This document shows, piece after piece, positions 27,167 to 35,662 of a stretch of DNA of 64,000 nt. The notes beneath the pieces were generated by a model that had not been told where the DNA came from, searched no databases, and worked only from the letters and a program-made list of their open reading frames with translations. The stretch covers positions 186,001 to 250,000 of the forward strand of contig JADJPT010000002.1 in assembly GCA_016713125.1 (NCBI GenBank). Reading direction: 5' to 3'. Within the stretch, counting starts at the first letter, position 1, and the number at the start of each line of letters is the position of its first letter. The position numbers and the translations under genes are program-made. The stretch comes from Betaproteobacteria bacterium (GTDB taxonomy: Bacteria; Pseudomonadota; Gammaproteobacteria; Burkholderiales; SG8-39).

Positions 27167-27958
27167 ATGTCAAGACAGGAACCGCCGGAAGAGGAGTACG
27201 TGCAGTCGCTGGCCCGCGGCCTGGCCGTGATCGAAGCCTTCGGGCAGTCGCACGCCGCGCTCACGCTCAGCGAAGTCGCGCGCCGCGCCGAGGTCAGCCG
27301 CGCCGCCGCCCGCCGGCTGCTGCACACCCTGGTGCACCTGGGCTATGCGGGTTTCGACGGCAAGACCTTCGAGCTGCGCCCGCGCGTGCTCAACCTGGGC
27401 CTGGCCTACATGTCCTCGATGGGGGTGTGGCAGGTGGCGCAGCCCTACCTCGAGGACCTCATGCGCGCGACGCGCGAGTCCTGCTCGGTCGCCGTGCTGG
27501 ACGGCGCCGACATCGTGCACGTGATCCGCATGCCCGCCGCCGAACGGCTGATGTCGATCGCCGTGAAGGTCGGCGACCGCCTGCCGGCGCACGCCAGCGC
27601 CATGGGGCGCGTGCTGCTGGCCGCCCTGCCGCCCGCGGAACTCGAGCGCTACTTCGCGACCACGCGCTTCGCGAAGATCACCGACAAGACCGTCACCGAC
27701 GCGAAGAAGCTGCGCGCGCTGATCGTCGAAGCCGGCCGCCGCGGATACGCCGAGGTCGACGGCGAACTGGAGATCGGCCTGCACGCCCTGTCGGCGCCGA
27801 TCCTGGACCGCAACGGCAAGGCGGTGGCCGCGGTGGCGCTGAGCACGCTGTCGGCCAAGGCGCCGCGCAAGGGCGCGGCCGACCCGCTGCTCAAACCCCT
27901 GCTCGCCTGCGCGCAGCGCATCGGCCAGGCGCTTGCCGTGCTGCCCGGCACACGCTGA
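27167..27958 (+). CDS. IclR-family transcription regulator
   Basis: 263 residues. The N-terminal winged helix reads VQSLARGLAVIEAF and LTLSEVARRAEVSRAAARRLLHTL. The C-terminal effector domain has LSIAVKVGDRLPAHASAMGRVLLA-type residues and ends with SAPILDRNGKAVAAVALS. The pattern is close to the PcaR/PobR group that controls aromatic-acid degradation. ATG 27167 is chosen because AAAGGAGA precedes it at good spacing; an in-frame GTG at 27134 lacks such a site. It is divergent from the cupin-esterase-Bug-SDR genes, which it probably regulates. Confidence 0.9.
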   Translation: MSRQEPPEEEYVQSLARGLAVIEAFGQSHAALTLSEVARRAEVSRAAARRLLHTLVHLGYAGFDGKTFELRPRVLNLGLAYMSSMGVWQVAQPYLEDLMRATRESCSVAVLDGADIVHVIRMPAAERLMSIAVKVGDRLPAHASAMGRVLLAALPPAELERYFATTRFAKITDKTVTDAKKLRALIVEAGRRGYAEVDGELEIGLHALSAPILDRNGKAVAAVALSTLSAKAPRKGAADPLLKPLLACAQRIGQALAVLPGTR

Positions 27959-27964
27959 GGCGAT

Positions 27965-28043
27965 TTGCCTGAAACGGCAATCCGGTTGACATGAAACCCG
28001 CTCCAGGAGCGGGTTTCACGAAAACAAAGTTGAACTTTCCGGG
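27965..28043. repeat. Structured intergenic element, copy 3 (best-preserved)
   Basis: Hairpin 1: TTGCC-TGAAAC-GGCAA (27965-27980). Hairpin 2: GAAACCCGCTCC-A-GGAGCGGGTTTC, a perfect 12-bp stem (27993-28017). Inverted repeat 3: AAAGTT-G-AACTTT (28026-28038), its centre 27 bases from that of hairpin 2. It lies between convergent genes and ends one base before the stop of the minus-strand serine hydrolase. Confidence 0.7.
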
Positions 28044-29298
28044 CTACTTCCCGGCGCTGCGCAGATCGGTCATCGCGCCGTAGACCAGCGCGCCCAACTG
28101 CTCGCGGTAGTACTTGCGGATGTCGCCGGGCGCCACGGTGCCCACCACCACCACCAGTCGCTCCTGCGGGTCGGCCCAGAACTGCGTGCCGTAGGCGCCG
28201 TTCCAGGAATAGTCGCCCCTGGAGCCCGGCGTGGCGGCCACGCCCGGGTGCATGCGCACGGCCACACCCAGGCCGAAGCTGTAGCCGTCACGGTGCGGCT
28301 CCACGGCCGGCACGTTGTTGCGGATGTTCGCCCCCAGGTGGTCGCTGGTCATGGTGGCCACGGTCTTGGGGCTCAGCACGCGCTGGCCGTCGATCGCGCC
28401 GCCGTCGAGCAGCATCTGGCCGAAGCGCAGGTAATCGCCGACCGTGGCGAAGGCGCAGGCCCCGCCGCAATCGAACTTCACCGGCTTGTCGAGCAGGTCG
28501 ATGCGCTGCGCGCGCTTGCTGATCGGGTCCATGGGCAGCGGCCGCGCGATGCGCGCGCTTGGCCTCGGGCACCGCGAAGGCGGTGTCCGGCATCTTCACC
28601 TTGTCCCACACCGCGCCCTTCAGGTACTGGCCCAGCCGTTGGCCCGTGACCTTCTCCACCACCAGCCCCAGCACGTCGGTGGAGAAGCCGTACTCCCAGA
28701 CCGCGCCGGGCTGGTTGGCCAGCGGCGCGGTGGCCAACCTGGCAAGCAGGTCTTCGCCCGTGTACTCGAGCGCCGCGACGGCGGAGCCCGCGGGGTAGAG
28801 CTTGTGGATCGGCGTGGCGCCGCGCCCGCCGTAGGGGATGCCCGAGGTGTGGCGCATCAGGTCGTGGATGTAGATAGGCCTGGCCGGCTCGCCCTGCAGT
28901 CCGACCTGCATCTTGGCGAAGGCCGGGAAATAGTCGGCGAGCGCGCTCTTCAGCGGCAGGCGGCCCTGCTCGTTCAGCGTCAGCGCGCCCACCGTGGCCA
29001 TGATCTTGGTCATCGAGGCGAGCTGGAAGATCGCATCGGTGCCCATCGGGATGCCGGCCACCTTGTCGAGCCAGCCGTAGGCCTGGAAATGCACCAGCTT
29101 GCCGTCGCGCGCGATGGCCACCACCGCGCCGGGCACGCGCTCGGCGGCGATCTCGCGGTCGAAGAATTCGCCGATGCGTTTGAGGCCGGCCTCACTGAAG
29201 CCGGCCTGGGACGGGCTGGCCGCGGGCAGCGGCTGGGCGGCGGCGGCGGCCGAAAACAGCAGGCCGGACAGCAGTGCGGAAATTCCGTGGTTGCGCAT
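28044..29298 (-). CDS. Secreted serine hydrolase of the beta-lactamase/class C esterase family, one frameshift
   Basis: About 417 residues once joined. A signal peptide (ISALLSGLLFSAAAAAQ) precedes a penicillin-binding fold. SMTK holds the SxxK nucleophile, HDLMRHTSGIPYGG is conserved, and WEYGFSTDVLG corresponds to the YxN-like region. Members are esterases, DD-peptidases or beta-lactamases; the activity is not readable. The frame breaks in a GCGCGC run at about 28550-28558; removing one base joins EAKRA to IARPLPMDPIS. ATG 29298 fits AGGAG spacing better than the adjacent ATG 29301. It ends directly beside a structured repeat. Confidence 0.85.
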
Positions 29299-29365
29299 CA
29301 TCGTCTCCTGGGTCTTGTTGTCGTCGCGCGGCGGGCAGGCGCCGCGTGCTGCCGACATCTTAAGC

Positions 29366-30178
29366 TCAGAAGAACGCGATGGTGCGGATCTCCATGCTCT
29401 TGCGCGGCAGCGCGCCCGGCGGCGTGTGCGGGTCGCTGAAGGCGGTGTGCGGGGTGAAGCGCGGGCGGCCGTCGCGCGCCGAGTCGTAGACGGTGAACAG
29501 GATGCCCTCCTCGCGACGCATGCGCGGGAAGTACACCCATTCGTGCGCCGGGTTGTAGCGCAGGCGGTAGATCTGCCCGATGCGCCCCGGGTGGTGGCGT
29601 TCGGCCACCAGCAGGTCTTCGGGCGCCACGCTGGCGGCGCGCGCCAGAGCCAGCGGGGTGGACTCCAGCGTGTGGTGCGTGGGCCGCCAGAACTGGATGA
29701 TGGCGAAGCGGCGCTTGAGCAGTTCTTCGGCCTCGTCGGGCAGCAGGATGCGCACTCGCTCCGGGCCCGACCACTCGGTGTAGTCGTTGTGCGCGTTGTG
29801 CACCAGTTCGCGCAACTTGTTGGCGTTGCGCTCCTCCTCGTCGCCCGAGCGCAGCGTGTGGTCGAACACCACCACGCGCGCGGCGCCCGTGCGCCGGCGC
29901 ACCAGCTCGACCATCTCCGGGTAGTAGACCTCCTGCAGCTGCCGCGCATCGAACAGGTCTGTGGCGCGCGTGTGGTGTTCGACCAGCTCGAAGCCGTCCT
30001 TCTCCAGCGTGTACCCCGCGCCGCGGCCGTTGCGGATGCGCACGGTGCGATGGTCGTAGGTGCCGGTGTTCAGCCGCACGCCCGGCGCCGGGCTGCCGTT
30101 GACCAGCTTCTCGCCGGTGTCGACGGTGTAGGCGATCTCGGCGGTGGTCGACTCGGGCAGTGCGCTCTGCGCGTGCAT
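29366..30178 (-). CDS. CmcJ/NvfI-family oxidoreductase-like protein
   Basis: 270 residues resembling the CmcJ/AsaB/NvfI group known from cephamycin 7-alpha-methoxylation and fungal meroterpenoid pathways. Family blocks include VRIRNGRGAGYTLEKDGFEL, VVVFDHTLR, VHNAHNDYTEWSGPERV and RRFAIIQFWRPTHHTLES. Metal-dependent, possibly 2-oxoglutarate-type chemistry is inferred from relatives. There is no antibiotic cluster here; in proteobacteria these proteins are of unknown function. It lies 13 bases after the DUF3604 gene on the same strand, so the pair is probably co-transcribed. Confidence 0.8.
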   Translation of the reverse strand: MHAQSALPESTTAEIAYTVDTGEKLVNGSPAPGVRLNTGTYDHRTVRIRNGRGAGYTLEKDGFELVEHHTRATDLFDARQLQEVYYPEMVELVRRRTGAARVVVFDHTLRSGDEEERNANKLRELVHNAHNDYTEWSGPERVRILLPDEAEELLKRRFAIIQFWRPTHHTLESTPLALARAASVAPEDLLVAERHHPGRIGQIYRLRYNPAHEWVYFPRMRREEGILFTVYDSARDGRPRFTPHTAFSDPHTPPGALPRKSMEIRTIAFF

Positions 30179-30191
30179 GCGTGCGATCCCC

Positions 30192-31706
30192 TCAGGAATA
30201 GTTGACGAACACCGGGCTGACCCAGGCCATGTGGCCGTTCTTCTGCCGCACGCGCAGGTAGGTGTAGGCGCGCGCCGCCGGCGTGTCGAGCTGCACGCGG
30301 CCCTCGAGGCGGCTCAGGTGGCGCGGCACGATGCGGTGCAGCTGGTAGCTCTCGGCCGGCACCGGGCCGACGTGCATGTTCCGCGATTGCGCGAACAGCT
30401 CGGCGATGCCGACCTCCTGCGTGTCGCTGCCCGGCGCGCGCCGCTCGACGCGCAGCGCGGCGCCCGGCGGCGCGCGGAACTCGATCACCACGCTCTGGTT
30501 GGCGTTGCCCGCGTAGGCGTGCAGGCGCGAGGTGTACGAGGCGATCGACACCGAGCGTGGCCCGCTCTGCGCGATGCGATGCCGCCGGCGCTCGTCGAAG
30601 GGCCCGGAGCTCAGGCAGGGAAAGGCGCGCGTGATCTCGCCGGCCGAGAGCGTGAGCTCGAACACCCAGTCGGTGATGCGGTCCGCGCCCAGCGCGCCCC
30701 ACGGCCCCCAGCCCCACTCCAGCCGCACCTGCTGCAGCTCGTCCGCGTCGGGGCTCGCTTCGACGCCGGCTTCCGCGGCCGTCGATTCCGGCCACTGCCG
30801 GTGCACCACCGCGCCGTTCAGGATCAGTTCAACGCAGTCCAGTTCGTCGCGCCCTTCCACGGCATAGGCGACTTCCAGCCTGCGGCCGGCGCTGATGGTG
30901 CTGCCCATCAGCGCGCCTTCGACGCGGAAATCCACCTCGATGCGATCGCCGGTCAGCGCATAGGTGCGCCGCGCGCGGATCGCGGCGAGGATCTCCTCGC
31001 GCGTGAGGTCCCTGACCAGCGCGGCCATCAGTCCTTCGCCGTAGGCGCCGGGAAAGCCCGAGTGGTTGTCGCTGGAGCCGACGAAGCCGAAACGCAGTCC
31101 ACGGTTAAGCGCCGCCTGCACGGTGTTGGAAGTCTGCCGCCCGCCGGGCGAACCCGAAAGGAAAGGATAGGGTCCGCGGTCGTCCTCGGAATTGCCGTGC
31201 CAGGAATACACCTCGACCACCGGCGTGCAGTGTTCGTGTTCGTGGAAGGCATCCCAGTTGGCGCCACGCCGGCCCGACGGATAGGCCAGGTGGTGCGGGA
31301 TCATCAGCGCCGAGCGCTCCATGCAGAAGCGGCGCAGCTCGGCCAGCTGGCTGGTGTAGTACAGCGGCTGGAAATCCTCGGGGAACACCACGCACTGGTC
31401 GCCGAAGTGGTTGGAATGCCACTCGAAGCCGAGGAAGGCGCAGAAGCCGGCGTCGCGATTGGCATCGGCGATCACCTGCTGCACATGCGGCCAGGTTTCC
31501 TTGAGCCGCTTGAAGCCCTCGACGAAATGCGCGGCGCGCCCGCCGTATTCGCCCAGGTCGTGCCAGCTCGAATGCCCGGTGAAGGCGAAGAAATCGAGGT
31601 GTGCGCGCGCGTTGTCCACGCTGCGCTCGATCGAGCCGGTGCCGTAACCATGCGCGTTGTGGTTGTGGATGTCGCCGTACACCAGGCGGAAGTCGTCGTG
31701 CTTCAT
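30192..31706 (-). CDS. DUF3604 protein with PHP-like metal-dependent hydrolase fold
   Basis: 504 residues, cytoplasmic. It starts with VYGDIHNHNAHGYG, followed by HLDFFAFTGHSSWHD, MIPHHLAYPSG and FGFVGSSDNHSG. These His/Asp clusters are spaced as in polymerase-and-histidinol-phosphatase (PHP) enzymes and would bind two or three metals. DUF3604 proteins have no established substrate. The C-terminal 200 residues form a beta-rich domain. It is paired with the CmcJ-like gene downstream and divergent from the Bug gene at 31836, with an AT-richer promoter gap between. Confidence 0.85.
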   Translation of the reverse strand: MKHDDFRLVYGDIHNHNAHGYGTGSIERSVDNARAHLDFFAFTGHSSWHDLGEYGGRAAHFVEGFKRLKETWPHVQQVIADANRDAGFCAFLGFEWHSNHFGDQCVVFPEDFQPLYYTSQLAELRRFCMERSALMIPHHLAYPSGRRGANWDAFHEHEHCTPVVEVYSWHGNSEDDRGPYPFLSGSPGGRQTSNTVQAALNRGLRFGFVGSSDNHSGFPGAYGEGLMAALVRDLTREEILAAIRARRTYALTGDRIEVDFRVEGALMGSTISAGRRLEVAYAVEGRDELDCVELILNGAVVHRQWPESTAAEAGVEASPDADELQQVRLEWGWGPWGALGADRITDWVFELTLSAGEITRAFPCLSSGPFDERRRHRIAQSGPRSVSIASYTSRLHAYAGNANQSVVIEFRAPPGAALRVERRAPGSDTQEVGIAELFAQSRNMHVGPVPAESYQLHRIVPRHLSRLEGRVQLDTPAARAYTYLRVRQKNGHMAWVSPVFVNYS

Positions 31707-31835
31707 CGCGGTGCAGTTGCGTAATTGGAATGAGGCCGTTTCACTATGGCGAATACCCCGGAGTCTGCTATGGTTTACCTTCAGGCATCAAAACAGAGGC
31801 TACCTCAACTTAGCCCATCAACGAGGAGACATGAA

Positions 31836-32804
31836 ATGAAAGTTCGCGCCCTGAAGCTCATCGTGGCCACTGTCGCGGCAGTGCTCGCCGGCAGCGCTGC
31901 GGCGCAGTCGTTCCCCAACAAGCCGATCCGCGCGATCGTGCCCTACCCGCCCGGCGGCATCGTCGACATCATGGGCCGCACCATCGCGGAGCGTGTCTCG
32001 GCGCAGTCCGGCAACCAGGTCATCATCGAGAACCGCGGCGGCGCCAACGGCATGATCGGCACCGAAGCGGTGCTCACCTCCCCGGCCGACGGCTACACCT
32101 GGCTGATCGCTTCGGCCAGCCACATCTCGAACGCCTCGATCTACAAGGGCCAGCTGCGCTGGGACCCGATCGCCGACTTCATGCCGGTCGGCATGTTCGG
32201 CAAGTCGTACAACTTCCTGGTGGTGCCCGCCTCCTCGCCGGCCAAGACCGTGGCCGACCTGGTCAAGCTGGTGAAGGCCGAGCCCGGCAAGCACAACTTC
32301 GGCAACCCCGGCAACGGCACCCCGCCGCACATCGCCTTCGAACTGTTCAAGCACGCCGCGGGCCTCGACATCCAGGGCATCGGCTACAAGGGCTACGCGC
32401 CGCTGCTGCCCGACCTGTTCGCCGGACGCCTGTCGGCCTCCATGCTGGCCGCCGCGCTGACCATCACGCATGCCAAGGCCGGCAGCATCCGCCCGCTGGC
32501 GGTGCTGAACGACGATCGCATCAAGGAGTTCCCGGACGTTCCCACGCTGGCCCAGGCCGGTTACGCCGAAGCCCAGCTGATCTCCTGGTTCGGCGTGCTG
32601 ATCCATCGCAAGACGCCCCCGGACGTGGCCAAGCGCATCACCGAACTGGCCGAGGCCGCCGCCAAGTCGCCCGAGATGCGCGAGCGCATGGAGAAGACCG
32701 GCAACCTGCCGGTGTGGATGGGTCCCGCACAGTTCGAGGCGCACATGAAGGCCGAGATGCCGAACTGGGAGCGCATCGTCAAGACGGTGGGCATCAAGCC
32801 CTGA
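31836..32804 (+). CDS. Bug-family (TctC-like) periplasmic substrate-binding protein, copy C
   Basis: 322 residues with a signal peptide (LKLIVATVAAVLAGSAAAQ) and Bug motifs FPNKPIRAIVPYPPGGIVDI, NRGGANGMIGTEAVLTSPAD and IGYKGYAPLLPDLFAGR. ATG 31836 follows ACGAGGAGAC; an earlier ATG at 31831 makes only a two-codon ATGAAATGA minicistron that overlaps the true start. The 129-base gap to the divergent DUF3604 gene contains a TATGGT -10-like box near 31768. It is probably in an operon with the dioxygenase 19 bases downstream, suggesting uptake of that enzyme's substrate. Confidence 0.92.
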   Translation: MKVRALKLIVATVAAVLAGSAAAQSFPNKPIRAIVPYPPGGIVDIMGRTIAERVSAQSGNQVIIENRGGANGMIGTEAVLTSPADGYTWLIASASHISNASIYKGQLRWDPIADFMPVGMFGKSYNFLVVPASSPAKTVADLVKLVKAEPGKHNFGNPGNGTPPHIAFELFKHAAGLDIQGIGYKGYAPLLPDLFAGRLSASMLAAALTITHAKAGSIRPLAVLNDDRIKEFPDVPTLAQAGYAEAQLISWFGVLIHRKTPPDVAKRITELAEAAAKSPEMRERMEKTGNLPVWMGPAQFEAHMKAEMPNWERIVKTVGIKP

Positions 32805-32823
32805 GCAGGCAACGGAGGCCGGC

Positions 32824-33906
32824 GTGAACGCGAGAACCGAAGTACGACGTGAACCGGCCGGCCTGGGCCGGCCGGCGGTCGACCCGGCCGAGTGGACCGG
32901 GGCCGACCTGGCGCGCGACACGCGCTGGGTGTACACGCTCGATGCGCAGGACATCGCCGCGCTGCGCGCGATGGTCGCGCCGGTGATGAAGAAGATCGCC
33001 GGCGACCCCAACGGCCTGCTGGCCCTGCCGCGCGAAGCCTTCGAGCCCGGCAGCTTCGCGCCGCGCCTGGCCGACATTCGCCACGCGCTGAAGGACGGCC
33101 TGGGCGTGGCCCTGCTGCGCCGCCTGCCCATGGAAGAGCTCGATCCGCTGGAGGCCGCGGCGATCTACTGGGGCATCCGCCGGCACCTGGGACCGGCTTG
33201 CTCGAACAACCCCGAAGGCGACATGCTCGGGCACGTCACCGACCTCGGCAAATCGATCGACGATCCGATGAGCCGCGGCTACCAGACCCGCGCCACCATG
33301 GCCTACCACTGCGACCAGAGCACGCTGGTGGGACTGCTGTGCGTGCGCACGCCGAAATCCGGCGGCATCTCCAAGATCGCCAGCGCGGTGGCCGTGTACA
33401 ACGAGATGCTGCGCCGCGACCCGGCGGCTGCGGCCCTGCTGAGCGAATCGTTCTGCTGGACCAAGCACGGCGAGATGGACCCGCAGGAACTGCCCTATTA
33501 CGAAAGCCCGATCTTCAACTTCCTCGACGAGAAGCTGTGCGTGGCCTTCGGACCGACGCACATCAAGAAGGGCCACGAGCTGCCCGGCGTGGCGCCGCTC
33601 AGCGCGGCGCAGAAGGCCGCCATCCAGCTGGCGCGCGACATCGCCGAGGAACTGCACTACGAGATGGTGCTCGAGCGCGGCGACATGCAGTTCCTGAACA
33701 ACCTGGTGGCCATGCACACGCGCACCGAGTACCAGGACTGGCCCGAGCCGCACCGGCGGCGCCTGCTGTGGCGGCTGTGGCTGGTGGCCACCGACATTCG
33801 CCCCTCCACGCCCTACATCAAGCAGTGGGGCGTGGGCATCAAGACTTCGGCGACGAAGGAGCGCATCGTGCTCGATGCGGACTACGCCGCCGAAGTTTCG
33901 AACTAA
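32824..33906 (+). CDS. TauD/TfdA-family Fe(II)/2-oxoglutarate-dependent dioxygenase
   Basis: 360 residues from GTG 32824 (GGAGGCCGGC upstream). Iron ligands are visible as H-x-D in MAYHCDQSTLVG and a distal His in VAMHTRTEYQDWPEP, followed by the 2-oxoglutarate-binding arginine in RRRLLWRLWL. This class hydroxylates small organic acids (taurine, 2,4-D, butyrobetaine and others); no subtype signature identifies the substrate. Its position after a Bug gene and near the HyuAB/FAD oxidase genes supports a role in catabolism of a nitrogen- or sulfur-containing acid. Confidence 0.88.
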   Translation: MNARTEVRREPAGLGRPAVDPAEWTGADLARDTRWVYTLDAQDIAALRAMVAPVMKKIAGDPNGLLALPREAFEPGSFAPRLADIRHALKDGLGVALLRRLPMEELDPLEAAAIYWGIRRHLGPACSNNPEGDMLGHVTDLGKSIDDPMSRGYQTRATMAYHCDQSTLVGLLCVRTPKSGGISKIASAVAVYNEMLRRDPAAAALLSESFCWTKHGEMDPQELPYYESPIFNFLDEKLCVAFGPTHIKKGHELPGVAPLSAAQKAAIQLARDIAEELHYEMVLERGDMQFLNNLVAMHTRTEYQDWPEPHRRRLLWRLWLVATDIRPSTPYIKQWGVGIKTSATKERIVLDADYAAEVSN

Positions 33907-33929
33907 GGTCTCGAACTGAACCCGCTGCC

Positions 33930-34913
33930 TCAATCCACGTAGGGAATGCCCGCGGCGCGGATCAGCGCGGCGAGTTTTTCCTTCTCGCGCGCGATGTGCT
34001 GGCCGAATTCGGCCGGCGTCTTGCTCGACACGGCGATGGCGCCCAGGTTCAGCATCTTCTCTCGCACTTCCGGCGCGTTCACCACCTTGCTGATCTCGGC
34101 ATGCAGCTTGTCGACGATCGCCTTCGGCGTGCCGGCGGGCACCTGTACCCCCTGCCACACGCTGTACACCACGCCCGGATAGGTCTCCGACAGCGTGGGC
34201 ACGTCCGGCGCGGCCGACACCCGCTCGCCCGAAGTCACCGCCAGCGCGCGCAGGCGCCCGGCCTTCACGTGCGTCAGCGAAGACGGAATCGAATCGAAGA
34301 ACAGGTCGGTCTCGCCGCCCATCAGGCCGGTGATCGCCGGCGTCGCGCCCTTGTAGGGCACGGCCGTGGCCTGGATGCCCGCGGCCTGCAGGAACAGCGT
34401 GGCCGCCAGCTGCGAGCTGCCGCCCGAGCCGTAGGTCGCGTAGTTGAGCTTGCCCGGGTTGGCCTTGGCATAGGCCACCAGGTCGGCCAGCGTCTTGTGC
34501 GGCGAATTGGCCGGCGTCACGGCGATGGTCGGTGCCAGCGTGATCTGCGTGACGTGCTCGAAATCCTTGAGCGGGTCGTAGGGCATCTTGCGGTACAGGG
34601 CCGGGGCCACCGCGTGCGTGGTGGTCGACACCAGCAGCAGCGTGTAGCCGTCGGGCGCCGACTTGGCGACGAACTCGGTGCCGATGAAGCCGTTGGCGCC
34701 CGGCTTGTTCTCGACCACCACCGGCCGGCCCAGGTTCTGCGACAGCCGCTCGCCGACGATGCGCGCGCCGATGTCGGTCACCCCGCCCACCGGCCAGGGC
34801 ACCACGACACGCACCGCCCTGTTCGGGTAATCCTGCTGGGCGTGAACCACGCCGCCCAGCGTTGCGGACATCGCGAAGACTGCTGCTGCCAATACCAGAT
34901 TGCGCCGATTCAT
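33930..34913 (-). CDS. Bug-family (TctC-like) periplasmic substrate-binding protein, copy D
   Basis: 327 residues with signal peptide (LVLAAAVFAMSATLGGVVHA) and Bug blocks YPNRAVRVVVPWPVGGVTDI, NKPGANGFIGTEFVAKSAPD and VPYKGATPAITGLMGGETD. It sits 12 bases after the GntR gene on the same strand and downstream of HyuAB. It is thus likely the binding protein of the hydantoinase-type pathway, while copy C may serve the opposite-strand dioxygenase. No membrane partners are encoded here. Confidence 0.92.
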   Translation of the reverse strand: MNRRNLVLAAAVFAMSATLGGVVHAQQDYPNRAVRVVVPWPVGGVTDIGARIVGERLSQNLGRPVVVENKPGANGFIGTEFVAKSAPDGYTLLLVSTTTHAVAPALYRKMPYDPLKDFEHVTQITLAPTIAVTPANSPHKTLADLVAYAKANPGKLNYATYGSGGSSQLAATLFLQAAGIQATAVPYKGATPAITGLMGGETDLFFDSIPSSLTHVKAGRLRALAVTSGERVSAAPDVPTLSETYPGVVYSVWQGVQVPAGTPKAIVDKLHAEISKVVNAPEVREKMLNLGAIAVSSKTPAEFGQHIAREKEKLAALIRAAGIPYVD

Positions 34914-34925
34914 CGTCTATCTCCC

Positions 34926-35630
34926 TCAGTTTTGTGATTTCTGCCTGAACAGCGAAAGTCGCAACACCCCTGCACGTTCGATATGCACCCGCGCGGCCTG
35001 GTAGGCCGCCTCCTCGTCGCGCGCCGCGATGGCGCGCACGATCTCGACATGTTCGCGCCCGGCTTCGGCCGGACGGCCCGGCACCGTGTAGGTGTTCAGG
35101 CCGAGCAGCGCCAGCGAATCGTCGACCGCGTCCAGCGCGCGGCTCAGGTAGCGGTTGTGCGCCGCGGCCTGGATGGCCTGGTGGAAATCCTGGTTCAGGC
35201 GCCCGAGTTCGTTGGGTTCGCGCGCCGCGTCCCAGCGGGCGGCGACTTCCTGCAGGCGCTCGATGTCGGCATTGCTCGCCTCGCGCGCCGCGTAGCGCGC
35301 CGAGATCGCCTCCATGTCCGCCCAGATCCGGTACAGCTGCCGCATGTCGTCCTCGCTCAGGGTGGTCACCACCAGGCTGTCGCCCCTGCCCTGGGAAAGC
35401 ACGCCCTGTGCCTGCAACATGCGGAACGCCTCGCGCACCGGCGTGCGGCTCACGCCCAGCCACTCGGCCACGTCGCGCTCGCGCAGGCGCTGGCCGGTGG
35501 TCAGCACGCCTTCGCGGATGCCGGCCTTGATCGCCTCGTGCACGAAATCGCCGCGCGAGACCTCGCGCGGCGCCGCCTCCTCGGCCGGCGGCGAGGCGGG
35601 GAACGTCGGGAGTGCGGCGAGCTTTTCCAT
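34926..35630 (-). CDS. GntR-family regulator with FCD effector domain
   Basis: 234 residues. The winged helix reads LRERDVAEWLGVSRTPVREAFRML, typical of the FadR/VanR subfamily. The C-terminal FCD all-helical domain carries the metal-binding residues DFHQAIQAAAHN, EHVEIVRAI and AARVHIERAG. FCD regulators recognise palindromes of the TGGTATACCA type; two perfect matches lie at 39465-39507 upstream of hyuAB and the FAD oxidase, so this protein is the obvious candidate repressor. It is cotranscribed with hyuAB (33-base gap) and a Bug gene. Confidence 0.9.
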   Translation of the reverse strand: MEKLAALPTFPASPPAEEAAPREVSRGDFVHEAIKAGIREGVLTTGQRLRERDVAEWLGVSRTPVREAFRMLQAQGVLSQGRGDSLVVTTLSEDDMRQLYRIWADMEAISARYAAREASNADIERLQEVAARWDAAREPNELGRLNQDFHQAIQAAAHNRYLSRALDAVDDSLALLGLNTYTVPGRPAEAGREHVEIVRAIAARDEEAAYQAARVHIERAGVLRLSLFRQKSQN

Positions 35631-35662
35631 GCGGCCTCCGGTTCGACTGTTCAAGATTCCGA

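Noticed and set aside
27965..28017. Repeat copies considered as simple intrinsic terminators
   Set aside because: They lack a T-run, contain three stems with fixed spacing, and one copy precedes rather than follows coding sequence; a repeated structured element describes them better.
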